From Takakia lepidozioides (lineage: Eukaryota > Streptophyta > Takakiopsida > Takakiales > Takakiaceae): a DNA stretch of 64,000 bases. Shown here piece by piece: positions 22,307 through 35,918 of this stretch (positions are counted from its first letter, which is position 1; each line of letters opens with the position of its first letter). Under the pieces are notes generated by a model, which worked only from the letters and a program-made list of their open reading frames with translations, made no database searches and had not been told where the DNA came from. The position numbers were made by a program, and so were the translations under genes. The stretch covers positions 20,396,001 through 20,460,000 of the forward strand of contig CM060733.1 of the NCBI GenBank assembly GCA_030704615.1, read 5' to 3'.

Positions 22307-25300
22307 ATGGCCATGTTAGGAGTCTGGTCAGTAGCAATTTGGCATCAAAGTGACCCTGGAAACGGTCTGTTCAATCTTCTTGATACACCACTCTCTGCAG
22401 ATCGACTTCCCAAAAGTGACAAGTACAGAGGTACTAGCTATAGCTATAGTCCGGGTAACTTCAAAGCTGTCGTCGGTTTGTAAGTCACTGCAGGGAAGCT
22501 TTTCACAGGAAAGCTAGAAAACATCCTCTCAACGTGTGACTCGTCTTCGAATAAAATTGTGCAATAGAATCTAGCCAACGCTCCCATACAATCCAGTTCC
22601 CATGGAATCATCGTTAGTTGGTGTGAATCTATAAAATGTTGTAACTATTGAGTTAGAGCTCAAGCTTATGCCTGTGAAAGATGTTGTATAGAACCTTTGA
22701 TTGTCAAAGTAAGGATTCTTGCTACGCGCTTCGAAGCTCACGGAATAACATCTCCGTGGGATCTGCTCAGATTAGGCCTAAGGCTTGAGGTGCTTGAACC
22801 TTTGGTGCTTGAAAATGAAATGACAGGAATATGACTGCGCTTGCTCTTAGGCAGGTGCCTTCTTAGTGAACTAATCCTTTGTTCCTAAGGTGTTTATCTT
22901 GATCAGGCTCTAGAGCTGGCGATTCCGATCTCTCTTTCGGTCACTTCATGCACTTGTTGGTGTCAGCGAGTATCTAATTAACTCTGCATGGCGATGTTTG
23001 TCGACAGCTTTATTTCAGTTTGGTGTGGATCTGAGATGACCACTCGAATCCTTATGTCCAAGACCTCTAACAAGGAGAAGTTCTTTGCCACACGCTTTCC
23101 CTCTGTTCACCCCGGGAGCCGATAACAGTGAAGCTTCGTTTGCTATACCAGGTTCGGTCCAGAACAACCAAACGGTCTCTTGAGTCAGTCTATATGGCAT
23201 ATATGGCCCCTCCCTCAGACCAATCATCTTTGTCTGGAAACTTCAAGGGACTTGGTGGATCAGGCTACATGCAAAGTTCTCCCAAGAGTGGGGTGTTGTC
23301 GCCCTCTCAATTGCCAGTCATCTCTCCCAGCAGTAACGGAATGCCCTCCTACTGCACCTCCGTGGTCTCTGAGGGACAGACATCCCTTTATGCAAGGACT
23401 CATGGAAACAGCCCTTCCTACCAAACGGCTGGGTCACCTTCGGGCTGGCAGACTTCAAATATGCATGGTCTTGAGAATTCCATGCAAGGGACCAGTGGAG
23501 CGTCAATTGAGCATTCACTTTCTTCTCTCCACAACTCTGACTGCAACATCAACAGAGGGAGTATCTCTAAGAATCCAGTCTCTTCTCCAGAATTGCTTGG
23601 TTCTGCAATGGCGAGTGGAGAATGGCAACAGATCATGGACTCCAACATGCACTTTTCACACCCCATGGTCTCCTTGCTCACCACATCAGGCAACCCTGTC
23701 TCATATCCATCTCGAAGAGGCAACCGGGGGGGGATGCTAGACGGGTCCATAATGCAGGAGATTACTGGGAGGTTGGGTGGCAACCTTTCCGGCAAGGGTG
23801 TGCCTCCTCTGGGATTGTCCCATGCAGCAGGGCGTCAGCGTCTTGCCTCGGGGCACCCGATGGAGAAGCCTCCAACGACGGGGAATAGTTGGAGCGCCAT
23901 GAATGCAGCTAGCAATCTTGGCCTCACTATGGACTCTTCAAAAGGCCTTGCCACGTCCCACTGCCTGGCGCAATTCTCGTCAGATCCAGGATTTGCTGAA
24001 CGAGCAGCAAAATTTTCATCCTTTAGCAACAGCAATTACTCCCAGCTCTCCAGGCCTTCACATCCTTTGACTGAGGGGGGAAAGTCACGCACAGTATCTG
24101 GAGCACCCCAGCCAGCGGACAACGATGGCAATCATTCCAAGTCTTCCAGCTGTTCCCGCCTTGTAATTCTTGGGGCTAGTACTGGGGCTGCGGGAGTCTC
24201 CACTGGGAAAAAGGCAAAGACCGCGGAGGATGCAAATGACAGTGACGGGAGGGAGGGTGATGACCCTAAGCCTGACGGATCTGCAAACTTTCAATCTTTG
24301 GAAGCCATTGAGGGAGATACTGGTGCGGTTACGAAGGAGTATGATGAAACGAAGGAATGTGATAAAGCGGATGGCCTAGACACTTCATCTTGTCATGAGC
24401 AAGTTGACGGAGCTGGGAGTTCTCAGGGTGCACAAAGTGGGATTGTATGTCTCGGGAAGCGGAAGATTTCACCTGAGGAGAAAGGCAAGGATACCTCTGG
24501 TACTGTAGCTTCCCCTGGTGCAACAGATGGAAAGGTATTCGCTTCATCCTGGGCAAGAATCTCCTGAAACAGCCAACCTTGATAGTGTGGTTCATTTTGC
24601 AGTTGCTGATGCAAGGCTTGCTCAAAGTTGCTGCCCTTCCGGTCTGCCCCTATTTTTTCTCCCGCCTTTTTTCTATCCTTCATTCGTGTTGCTTGATGGA
24701 TTTTTTCTTGTTTCCCTTGCATTCCTTTGGCCTTGCGTCCAATTTCAGAGGTCCTCTGTGGAGGGAATGCTAGATGGTAGACTTCTGACTCTTGAATGTG
24801 AAATGCCTTCTGAGGTTGGCCATTTCTTCCAATGCAGGTTTTGGAAAGTGATGAGGCAAAAGCAAAACGCCACAAGGGTGGGGAAGGCAGCAAGGAGAGA
24901 GAGGATGTGAAGCCTAAGGCAGAGAGGACCTTCAGTGAAAATTCAGGAGACTCCAGCCCCAGCTCAATGAAAGAGAGCCCTAAGCCACAGGAGCCACCTA
25001 AGCAAGACTATATTCATGTGCGTGCAAGAAGGGGGCAAGCGACCGACAGTCATAGCCTTGCTGAGAGGGTAACGTATATTCAATAGCAAAACTCACTTCC
25101 TGATGGTTAGTTTGTCGTGAAGGCTATCCCGCCCAGTATGTATCCTGCAGACTGCAAGTTCATGATTTTAGGCAATTTGAAGATTCTTCAATCATCTATG
25201 TCCACATTTTTTCCCAGTTTCCTTTCTTTCATCTACCTCGTGACTCTGCATCAGTTTTAGCTCATTTCCGTGTGTGCATATATATATGTATAAATATGAT

Positions 25301-27038
25301 TCATGAAGATGGTGATAGAATGTAGTGGGCCTTCTGAATTCTAAAAATGGTTGTTGGATGTGCTTGTGGCTGCCAGGTTCGCAGGGAAAAAATAAGTGAA
25401 CGCATGAAGTTTTTGCAAGATCTTGTGCCAGGCTGTAGCAAGGTGCATATCTAACAGACAAGATCTAGGACTGAGTTGATGGTTTGATGTCTGCCTTAGT
25501 TTCCCTCATCTTCTTCCTTGCATCATGACAATGTAGATATGTTGCAGGTTAACTGAGCACTAGTACTGAGCCTTTTTTGGTAACTGAACCATCTGCAGGT
25601 TACAGGGAAGGCTGTGATGCTGGATGAGATAATAAACTATGTTCAATCTCTTCAACGTCAAGTGGAGGTACATTTATCTCACTGCTCCTGCCACTTGGTT
25701 TCCATAACAATCTGCATTTGTACTTTGTGCCTATTGCTGGTTGACAAGGATCTGCAGCAAACAGCTCTCTAGAAACAGTGATCGGTTTACTTGGATAGAA
25801 TAATCAAAGTATACCACCCTTACCTTAGACTTACCATTTGCTGGTTCTATGCAGTTACTGTCCATGAAGCTGGCAGCTGTGAATCCTCAAGTGGACATCA
25901 ACTTGGACAATTTTCTCACCAAAGAGGTGTGATAGCATGCACTCTTATAATTGTTGCCCTGTTGAGTGGTGGTGGTTATAGGACTGGGAAGTGATTAAAT
26001 AGGACCCCATGTCATCAGGCAAGTTGGTATACTTTGCTTCATTTATCATTCTTTGCAATTTCAACTGTTTGTACAAGAGTGGCTTTAGTCAAGTTTCATT
26101 GCCTGATTGTCTTTTATGTGCAGATGGTACAGTTGCACTCGTCGCTACCTGCAACGCCAATGGTCCCAGAGATACCCTATGGGCAACTGCCAGCACAACG
26201 ACAACTGCCATTGCAATTGGGTGGGCCTTGTGGCGTGGATTTCAGTTCTCTTGAGATTTCATCTGAAGCAAAGCTAAGACGAAGCATCAGTGCCCCAGTT
26301 ACTGCTCCAATGACCTGTCTGGATGCTCTCAGAGATACTCTCTCTCAGGTATTTGAACAAGTTGCAATGTCATGAGAGAGGAGAGGGAGCCCCAGTAGTG
26401 ATCACTGAGCACTTTCACCTAGCCTGAGATGAGTGTGGATATGGCTATTCTCCTGTTATTACTCTGTTCTCCAGTACTATCACCCGATACATACATGCTG
26501 CTATAAACACATTCATCTTAAATATATGCCACATGCATGTACATTGTAATGCACCTACACTGCAATTCATAACTTATCTAAGAGTAATGCTCTGATGTGA
26601 GTTTCTGCAGACATCAAGCTTATGGGATGGTGAGCTCCAAAGTATAGTCCAGATGGGCTTTACTCAAGGCACACCATTATCCTTGACATCGCAAGGACCA
26701 CATGGTGCGTTCAGCCTGACCACTTGCTTCCTTGTCACTGAATAGTTTGTGGAGTTTATATCTGGCGTTGAATAGAGAGGAGGGGCCTTCTTCACCTTCC
26801 CCAATACTGCACAAGCACGAATATGCATAAATGCAGCTGTATCCCATTGATGCATTAAAATTGTGAGGTTGTTGGAGTCTTTGTCAGACAAACCATTCAA
26901 TTGTTGCCTGGATTGTTCAATCCCCCCAGTTGTCATTTTGCCTGCTTTGAGGAGCGTTTTGCTGAAGTATCCCTGATGATGAAGCCTGCTGTGGACACAG
27001 GTCAATTGCCAGGGGGCCACATGAAGGTGGAGCTTTGA
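22307..27038 (+). CDS. bHLH transcription factor, group XII (BEE/CIB/bHLH49-62-78-like)
   Basis: Nuclear DNA-binding regulator. Exons read by eye: 22307-22430, 23129-24534, 24838-25068, 25377-25442, 25599-25667, 25855-25926, 26124-26348, one from about 26612, and a last exon ending at the TGA at 27036-27038. Exons 1-7 join in phase. The first contains WHQSDP, resembling a short N-terminal motif of this family, and has an in-frame stop just upstream of its ATG. Exon 2 encodes a long Ser/Gly-rich region. Exons 3-5 give [20 protein letters not shown] and the helix-loop-helix. The basic region carries the His5-Glu9-Arg13 pattern of G-box binders. The last exon ends GGHMKVEL; its start is unresolved, and reading through exon 8 instead stops at 26745-26747. 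Confidence 0.88.
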
Positions 27039-28240
27039 AGGAACTACGAATGTTGGTTTTGAGCAGTGTACCTTGTACTTCCACGGTTCCTTCTCCAAAG
27101 TCTGCTCTCAAGTCGTCTTGTCTTCATACCTGACAGTTGAACTACTTATCCTTGAAAATATGGCATGTGGTTGCTTGCCAAATGTCGTTGTTTAATTCAC
27201 ATACGACAGCAGGGATCGATGTTCTGGAGCCATGCTGAATCATCAACAGACAACATGGACACCTTACAACAAAGAAAGCTGCTGCTATGAATGTACAAAT
27301 ACTGGGTGCCAAAGGGCGCACAGATTACTGAGCAAGTATGGGGATCCAATGAACGGGGAAACAAATCGTACTGGCATTGCGAGAAGCCCCTGTGAGTGGG
27401 TTCCATAGTGGCGTGTTTTTTTTCAGAGGTTATGGGTGGTGTTGTGTTCATTCTAGTCAGGTGTTTGTTTCTTAAGAGGAAGAGTTGCATTCACAAGTAG
27501 CAGTTTATTGTGGAACTTGCCAAGTGTTGATAGTGTTTGATTACTTAGTCACGAGAAATTTGGTGAATGCACGCCATACTGTGGAGTTACCTACTGGTAT
27601 TTGGTGTATGGGTTGGCCTCATCAACTGTTATGTATCACTATTTGTTACAACTCTTTAACACGCATGACAAGAAGAGGGGAAAACAGGCTAGGGATGTGT
27701 TTGAAAGGCTTATATGTATACAAGTTTGCCACTCAGTTTCACTAAACTTTTGAGCAAATTTCCACTTTGGCCTTTCATGAACTCCTGGATTTTTGTTTGT
27801 CTCTCTACTATTCCTATGCCATTAGGTCATTCTCTGTGCATGTCAAACTGAATATGGAGGCATTCAGGGTCAGAATGTGAAGAGGTAACAAATAACGAAA
27901 GTGCTCTGGAATGTTCTAAGAGATTTGTGCAGAAACAATGAAAGGCCAGAATCAGTTGACCACACTTCTCCGCATACTGCTCGGTGAATTAAACACAAGA
28001 CTCACCAAAAAGGTTGTCTCACATCACAATGCCATGGCAAACCTCTTTCTCTTCTCCCCCACCTTCCATGCTCCATCCAAATCTGGCCTACCACAATCCC
28101 CATCACTACAGGCAATCCAAGTCTTATAGCTGCAATGTGCTGCCATGGACCAGTTTGCTTTGCAATGAATCAAACAGAGCTTGTTACTTCCAGATGGACG
28201 GTTTGGTTTTCTGATGAGTGCTTACCATGCATCCACTACC

Positions 28241-28366
28241 TTACACATCTAGTGACAAGGAATTGACATGTGGGCAGGTTTAATAACTTGGACTTCCTTG
28301 TAATTACACATCTAGTGACAGGGAATTGACATGTGGGCAGGTTTAATAACTTGGACTTCCTTCGTC
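28241..28366 (+). repeat. 63-bp tandem repeat, two copies
   Basis: Units start at 28241 and 28304 with TTACACATCTAGTGACA. The two copies differ at very few positions. Confidence 0.85.
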
Positions 28367-29609
28367 CAACCCAAAAAGTAGCTGCCAGCCACCTCTGCAC
28401 CCTGTCAGGTATTCTCATTAATGACTGGAAGCAAACAGACCAAAAAAAAGCCTGCTGGAAGAGGACTGATACTCACCTCTATTGTGCACTGTCACAGATT
28501 CTCTTGTTGGTATTCTGGACTAGTATCTGTTATGATCAAGATCTGCGGCAAGGTCCTATTACCTAATCAATGAATGCCGAGTGTCTGAATGGGATTGCAG
28601 TGTCCACGAGACTGACAAGAATCATACTTGTCTCTCAGCCTAACTTAGCTGGGCTTTGAGTGCGCTAGGATTGGAGTGGACGGCGACAACATGTGGGTTG
28701 GAAGCTCGCTGCCTGACACGCGCACCGGTTGAAGACATTTATGGGTGCTCACTGCTAATTTAAGCGCTTAGTGGGGACATGTGACACACCGTCTGGTATT
28801 TTCCATTTTGGGAATGGGCTTCCTAGTGTGGTGCCTCCGGCATGGGCACCCTTTGGCCAATTGGACGAGGCCTTCCACTCTCATCCCAACATTCATTTAT
28901 AGACACCCGAGGAATGCCTTCCCCACGGAGAGCCTCCCCATTGGGGAACCACCTGTCCGCGTGCCTATCCTTTAGGAAACCAGGCTGTTTTGTTGCCCCA
29001 TTGGATGATCCCTAAGCTACATCCTCTAATCATAAGCGATCCAAAATAGTCCCGGAAAGTCATCCACCTTTTCCACTCTCAACATTGGCTACATACCAAA
29101 GCCATGGTTTCATTGACCAAGGTTCGGATAAGTGGCATGTGGGCCTTCCCAAATATAGTGGGCAACTGAAAACTGGACCAATTCAAAGAGCTCTGCAAGG
29201 GTAGCCAACGGCATGGGTTGCTTGGAGGCCCAATGAAACTGAGCAGACAGACTGTTTAGAACTGTTAAGTTTGTCCCTAAATTTGTCCCTAGAGCCTCCC
29301 TAAAGTTTAGAGGTTGCGGTGACCAATGAGGGCAGCAGTGATTGGGGGATCGAGACCTTTCCTGCATCCCTTTATGGTTCCTGCACTTGTACACCCTAAT
29401 TCCCGGCTTTTGTGGTGACACTCGGTGGGCACGTGCCATTGATGCATGAATGTGGATGTAGGGAGACGCACGCACACATTCATTGGATGAGTAGGGCGAG
29501 CGAGAGGAATATAGGTTTTAGGGTCTGATATACACTGTACATAATACATTTCAGTATATTAACAGTATACGTATTACTGAGGTGAGTGCTCAGTAACTCA
29601 CCGTATTTT

Positions 29610-29675
29610 TGCCTCCTAGGTGGATTGAACCCACAACCACTTAGGTGCCCATTACTACTGGGCTACAACTTGGTT
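29610..29675 (-). repeat. tRNA-derived SINE head (family B)
   Basis: On the minus strand the A box lies in GTAGCCCAGTAGTAATGGGC (complement of 29646-29666) and the B box is GGGTTCAATCC (complement of 29622-29632). The element at 57380-57560 shares this head, which makes a repeated SINE family more likely than a chance tRNA relic. Confidence 0.5.
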
Positions 29676-30950
29676 CATATAGTGACAATCGCAGTCTCTG
29701 TAATCAGCTTCAAACTCCCTTGCGCCTTTCAGTGTCTGTTTTTTGTGAGAAGTTTTGAGACATCTCTGAAATTTTATTGAGTGTTCGAATCAATCTTGGA
29801 GGAGGGAAGTTGTGTGAAACAAGGGTGAGACTTGCTTTGGGCTCTAGGCTTGCCTTTGTAAAACCCCTTCCTCGGGAAGAAACACGAGGGTAAATCCATT
29901 AGAAATGAGGGCGGAAGACAAGATTGGCAGTAAAACTACCTACATTGAAAAATCTCTTTTGTCTGGCCTCTCCTGGTGTCTGTGTGGTCTTCTAGTGCTG
30001 ACATTGTGTCGATTATGGCCACACCAACGTATGAGATACAGTTGAAGCATTGGATCTCACAGTGATATCATGATAGCCTGTGAATCGACACTAAATTCTC
30101 TATAGTTGAACTGTCGTCAGCCCGCATGGCCAGTATGTCTATTACAGGTTGGGTGTAACAACCGGAGGTCCGGATGGGTTAAAATGCAACAACCACTCTG
30201 GAAAAGGCAGTCACTATTCTGCACCTTGAAAGGGTACATCAGTGCCAATATTCAAAGGTAGAAAGACCATCTCCCTCACATCCTGTATATGTTGGGAGCC
30301 GATAAAAAATTCAAGGTTTTAAAGGAAGAAGGCCATGATATTGCTTGCCTGAAGAGGCTCTGTAACTGGTCGCTGGAGGGAGGCAAGGGCAGCCACACTG
30401 TTTGCTTGGCAAATTCTTCCTCCTACTTCCACCAACTCACTATCCCTTTCTTGGTTTCCCAGATGTTCCATGGATTGCCTCCAAATTTTCCAAGTGAAGG
30501 AGACAGGTGAGCACACAATATGCTATCAAAGTTTTGAAATTCTCATTTCCTGGAAGTCATTTCGATTTTTTATGCGGGGGTCTCATGATGACACAATCAG
30601 GGACCTGATATTCCACCTCTGGCACTTTCTGGCGATTTTTCCGGATTTTATGCCCCATAATCCCTTTGTACAAGTAGCTGACCCATTTTCCAGGTCAATT
30701 AAATCGCCAGTTACAATGAACACTGCTTCAAAGACAGTCTGCACTTTCCTTCCAACATCTGATGGAACCCTCCGCATAAGACTGATACACTTTTACTTGG
30801 CTTTGTTAACTTTAGAGTTAAGACTATAAATAACTTAAACTGATTCCAGCCCCACTTTTTATCGTCTCAATGGAGATGCAGACTGAATCCCTTACAGTAC
30901 CAAAAAAATTATTTGTGGCTAGACATAAGTGCAGAAGTCGCGTAGCTTAG

Positions 30951-33900
30951 CTAGATAGCTTCTCCAGGTGGCAACTCAGCAATTTTAGCCGGCATGCCCA
31001 GCACTCGTTCCATGTCATATCGCACTTCGATGTTGCGGATGCTATAACCAACTACCATTAGCCAATACAACAGCTTCGCCAGTTCCGCAGCTGTTGTCTC
31101 GGTTGCTGCCCTCTGCCAACCAGAATGAACTTCAGTAAGTATAACCTTTGACATAACATAGCCCAGTCCGGCATTGCCACTGCCATTTCAGCTGTTTCTA
31201 CTGGTTGAAACTTGAAACATCCTTAACCAAATCTACAAAAGCCCAATCTGTCAATCCTTCCCAAGAAATCATTCCTGACAAAGCACCTGTCACCTATGTG
31301 GATGCATTGTCCCGCTTGATTGTTCTAGGCTGGGCCTTGTAACCAGGGATCCGCAATCGATTTTCACATTGCTGAGCAGAGAGAGAGGGGTTGGAAGAAA
31401 AACTGAGGAACAGAACCTTAATTTGGGAAGAGTCAGCAACACCAAGCAACCGCTGAATGAAGGTGTTCATAGCCTCCAGTGCATCCTCCCCAGCACTTGT
31501 CGTTAATTCCTGCTACCCCATCCCACCATCAGATTTTGGAGGCAAGAGAACTGATTAGGAAAGTAGTGGAAGAGAAAGCACACTGTCAAGAAGTCAAAGA
31601 GACTGACAATTGGTCCATGATTTCGATGGGCGCCACTTACAACCATCCTGGCTGTGGTCATATATTCCTCATAATAAAAAGTCAGCATCTGTTAATCAAT
31701 CCTTGAGACGGATATAAATCAAACAAAATGGTGACATTAAACCATCCCTGCCATATCTCCCTTTAAGCCATTTTCCCCATGACATACATCCAGGCTCAAT
31801 CAAGGGTGAGAATGACTGTCTTTTGAGTGTTAACTACCTGCAAAATGTATCCAAGTTGGGGTTACTCTGTTACTTCACAGATGAGCTGCACATCCATCTA
31901 AAAATGCAATATTTACCAAGATAGATCTTAACCTGTATGTTCTGGGGCTGAAGAGATTTGAGGTAACCCAGGAGCTCGTTGCGACCACCTGAGGCCCGCC
32001 CTCTTTGCTCCAACTGCTTTTTCAATTCTACAATCTCTGATTCAAGCAGCTCTATATACTCAACAGCCGCCATGGTTTCAGCCCCTTCCTCATTATGCCA
32101 TCTGACCACATCTCCACTAACCCTTGTCTTTTGAACCCCTGGAGCATACCTTGTATTGAACTGCAGCCATCAAAAAACACATATATTTGGATTCACCATT
32201 TTTGGAGATTACAATCAGTAGACTCTTAACACAAACAAGGTAACTACAGAGAAAATTAGATCACAAGAGATGACACAAAAGGTTCAGCCCAGCAGCATCC
32301 ACAAAACATGTCACAGGGCTATATAAGACCCTGCTGGTGCTGCTGAGCCATCATAGCAGGTCTGCATGACATGGAACTTGCCTCTTGAAAGGAGGTGGGT
32401 TTGAGAGCCTTTGCTCTAGTTCAGCTAACCACCCTACATGACAGATTGCAGATGTAGGGCATGCAACCTCAAGAAATGATGCAACCTACCGTGAGTTGGT
32501 TAGATTCAGGAAGAGCTGCCTGGGCTAGACTGTTTTGCAAATCAAGCCGATATTGTGCATTTCTAAACATGTAGCCAGTCATCATCACACTGTACATGAG
32601 CTGCGCCAAGTTTTCTGCTACCTGCATTTCAACCCCCAGCAACCAAAGTAGTTGCACAACAGACTGAGTCAGGTGAACTTTGAGCAGGAGATCGATAGAT
32701 TTACAAAGGAAATATAAACACAAAGCCAATTGATATGTCAAAAGAGGTGCACACATACAGTGGAGACAGTGACATCAAAAAACTGTGGAGGTAGGGTGCC
32801 GAGCATGTTGGTAACTGTCTGCCGCATCGCCTCCACCACCTGCATCATACTCTCAGGCAATGTGTAAAAGCTGAGTCATTAGGCAAGGTGGGGCCCTTGA
32901 GAAAATTGAACTGCCCCATTTCAAATGTTTCCAGGAATGAGAATTGACCAGGCCTTCCAAAAACGAACCTGATACCTAGCATATACCTTTCTGCAGAGCT
33001 CAACAAATAACTTTGTAGTGAGTTCACGAGTGCATGGACTTTTCGGGTGAGGAATCAGTGTGTGGAGATTCTTGTATGATTGGTATATGAGTGTCATAGA
33101 CGACAGAAGAAACCTGGTCGGGGGCTCTCTTGACAAAACGTTCCATAATTTCAGGTTGCACATTCTTTACATACTCCAACAGCATTTCCCTCCGACTTGC
33201 GTACTGCAGTTTCTCCACATACGCACACAAAGTCTAATCAAATTATATGATGGATGCCAAATTGTTTGAATTCAACTGTGCAAGTACACACACACAGCCT
33301 CACAAATCAAACATTGCAGCTCACATTACAGCTGAGTCTCATCTGAAACGAAAAGTAGCAGCTAGTGAAGACAAAGTGAACACAGGGCACTCACTGAAAG
33401 AACAGCAACTGGGAGTCCACGGATGAACAAACCCTAATTGAGAGGGTTAAGCAAACGAACTTTCAAATGTGTCCCAAGTTCAATGAGTGAAAACATACAG
33501 ATCATAAAAGTATCAAGAAGGGGAAGAGTACTTTCTAGAGTTTCACTTAAAGACTCAGCGGAAGCTATGTCTACACAGATACGCACTCCTCCGTCCTTCT
33601 GTTCAGATTGCCATTTATAAAAATGACAACAAACGTCGTGACGCACCCACATTGAACCATGCGGACGAATTACTAGCAAAAACCCACATGGACGTCTTGG
33701 AGGAGACAGAGAAAGGGCGTGAGGGTCATTACACCTGAGGGGGCGGAGCTTTCAACAACTTGCGAAGTGAAAACAAAAAAGAAGATAAGCGTTACAGAAC
33801 CACGCACTAAAGGTCGATCAGGAGACGCTGTCGTGCCATCCCCAGAAGCTCCATTGCTGCTGCCATCAGCCAACGCACAGGCCACTCGACGCTTTCTTTC

Positions 33901-34101
33901 CCTTCTTCCCAAAACCCTAGACCCACCCTTCAAGTCAACCCATGTAGACGGACTGACTAATGAAGCGCTGACATGATTTGAAAATCTGGGAAGAAGCAAT
34001 GAGCACGACTCGGACGTGGACGGCTGGCAGGCAGAGGATTTGGAGACAGGAAGAGACGAAGAGGGTGGCAGGGGCAGACGGAGAGAGAGAGACGCTGCCA
34101 T
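30951..34101 (-). CDS. DUF760 chloroplast protein (Arabidopsis At1g63610-like)
   Basis: Seven exons in transcription order: 34101-33796, 33233-33114, 32839-32759, 32621-32490, 32160-31933, 31509-31417, 31112-30951. Every junction is GT-AG in phase 0, giving 373 residues and a TAG stop. The first exon is Ser/Pro/Leu-rich with few acids and several Arg, a typical plastid transit peptide. Two related DUF760 units follow, at about residues 119-195 (from LLEYVKNVQPEIMERFVKRA to GYMFRNAQYR) and 279-355 (from LLGYLKSLQPQ to GYSIRNIEVR). A Glu/Lys-rich coiled segment (YIELLESEIVELKKQLEQ) lies between them. The biochemical function is not established. The start chosen is the first ATG; a GTG two codons upstream is ignored. 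Confidence 0.93.
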
Positions 34102-34198
34102 GCCCACCTAATGCAAGCTTCTTCTGCCGTCTCTAACAAGATGGGTCATAAGCGCAAGCAAAGATCTGCACTACTCTCTTCCTCCTCTTCTATATTTT

Positions 34199-34227
34199 TT
34201 CTCTCCCTCTCTCTCTCTCTCTCTCTC
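34199..34227 (+). repeat. CT microsatellite
   Basis: Pure CT run from about 34207 with a CT-rich lead-in. It lies about 100 bp upstream of the DUF760 start codon, where CT/GA tracts are common in plant promoters or leaders. Confidence 0.85.
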
Positions 34228-34960
34228 CCACCCCAATTTGGATGAGAAAAGGACCCCCGTTGGGACAAAACGATCCCTTTTGGGACTTCTCATCCAAAAA
34301 GTACGATGAGCGGCGTCGCTACCAGACCTCGGCGAGGCCTGCAACGCCGCCAACTTAGTGGAGGTGTTGGTAGTAGCGACAGCGGTAGCAGCGCTAAACG
34401 AGCAAGCGTCCGCTGTGCAACAATGGGCTCCACGCCGGTCAACAGTGGGCCCCACGCCGGTCAGGCGGCCTCGATCGGCTCGTCCCTCAACTTGTTCAGC
34501 CCCCCACGCCGTTCAGGCAGCCAACTCCAGCCCTCACCACAACCCCTCTAGTGCCTACTCCACCATCCATGGCAGTTCGCTCCTCAGAGCAACGAGAGGT
34601 GCTGAACACAGCCGCAACTGCTCCTACTGGAAGACCTGCTCTTTTTGGAAGATCCCAACGCCAACGTACCCCTACCCCTAGCTCACACATTCCTGATGCG
34701 CACCAGAGTGCAAGCTCCAGACACCAAGTTCAAGAAGAGTCGTCATCTTCACAACGATCTTTTCCACCGCTGATTCCAGGTTTTTCCATTGGCGCCCCAC
34801 CGACCGAAGAACTCCCACAGTGTCTGTTGAGCCTTCCCCCACTGCGCCTCTCAGGTAGGGTTCGAGGTCTCACACCAGTCACTTCTCCTCAGGTTCTCCA
34901 TCCCATTCTCGGCAGCGGCTTCAAGGCAACCCAACTCCTCTTGGTCATGAGCTTCTCCAC

Positions 34961-35743
34961 GTGCCTTCTTCTCCAGTTGTGCAGCCTGCATTGCCGACCC
35001 CATCACTCTTACCCCAACAGCAGGCGCCTCTCCCATCAGACCGTACCCCATGCCCAGCTTGCGGTCGTCTTTTTGCGCGCATCAGAGGGCTTGCGGGACA
35101 CCAGCGCACGTGTGCGGCTCTTCATCAGTCCTACACAAATGGTACTTCTCCATTTCAGCCCAGTGTCTTGCACGCGCCACCTCCTGCCTCTGCTTGGCAT
35201 TGGCTTTCAGCGTTAGATGTTCTGGGCGCATTTCAGCTAGGACTGCCAAGGCCTCGTCTTTATACAAGAATTCTGGTGGCACTACGTCATGAGGTCCAAC
35301 TGGTACTCCGTCTACCCTTAGACAGGCTGGCTCGTGATCCTGATGATATACCAGCATGATATCTTTTCTTGTTATTTCCTCAGTGGTGTTTGGTTTTGCC
35401 CCCTCGTGGCGGTCAGTCAGGGCACAGAGAGACGCGCATCCGTCTTCGGCGTTTTTTATCTAGAGATTGGGAGAGTTTGCAAAATGAGCATCAATTACGG
35501 GCACTAGCCCTTGCGGCACATGCCCCTCCCGCTTCCTCCACGCATCCACCCTCATCGGCCCACATGCGACTTTGTCATAGTCTCATGTTAGGCCGCGTTG
35601 GCGAGTACTCACGCGCGGCCAAGGCTTTAGCACCTCCTCACCAAGCGTCTCCATCACCGGATACTGTCAGTGCCCTCGAAGCCCTTCACCCATTAGCTCA
35701 GGATATTCTGCCGCTTTTTGTTGAGGACTTCGAGCCAGACTAG
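34961..35743 (+). pseudogene. RLE retroelement N-terminal half with C2H2 finger
   Basis: One frame with a single TGA at 35357-35359. It contains the C2H2 finger near residue 31 of this segment and then a conserved-looking motif (LFPQWCLVLPPRGGQSGHRE, then FLSRDWESL) that precedes RT in related elements. The frame ends at 35741 and the continuation toward RT is in another frame. A short coding-like stretch (LPSGLLYEHLRDC) at about 35805-35845 bridges the two. Confidence 0.75.
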
Positions 35744-35918
35744 GATCTCAAGCTAGATCGGGAGGTCTTCACTCAGGCCTTCACGCGTAGTCCCCAACTT
35801 GCCTTCCGGTCTCCTGTATGAGCACTTACGCGACTGTTTCTCTCCACATGACTCTGCTAGTGGCTTCTCTCAGCTATAGATTTGCTCTTTTATTGCTGAT
35901 GGCCGTATCCCTGCCCCA

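Larger units (their letters stand above)
27039..30950. other. Intergenic, repeats only
   Basis: Between the convergent bHLH and DUF760 genes. It contains a 63-bp tandem repeat (28241-28366) and a minus-strand SINE (about 29615-29670). ORFs here are short, overlap on both strands and have no recognisable domains. Confidence 0.45.

Noticed and set aside
34306-34681. Short overlapping ORFs as a separate protein upstream of the RLE element
   Set aside because: Several frames are equally open in GC-rich Pro/Ser/Ala sequence. This is most likely the variable N-terminal region of the retroelement ORF.
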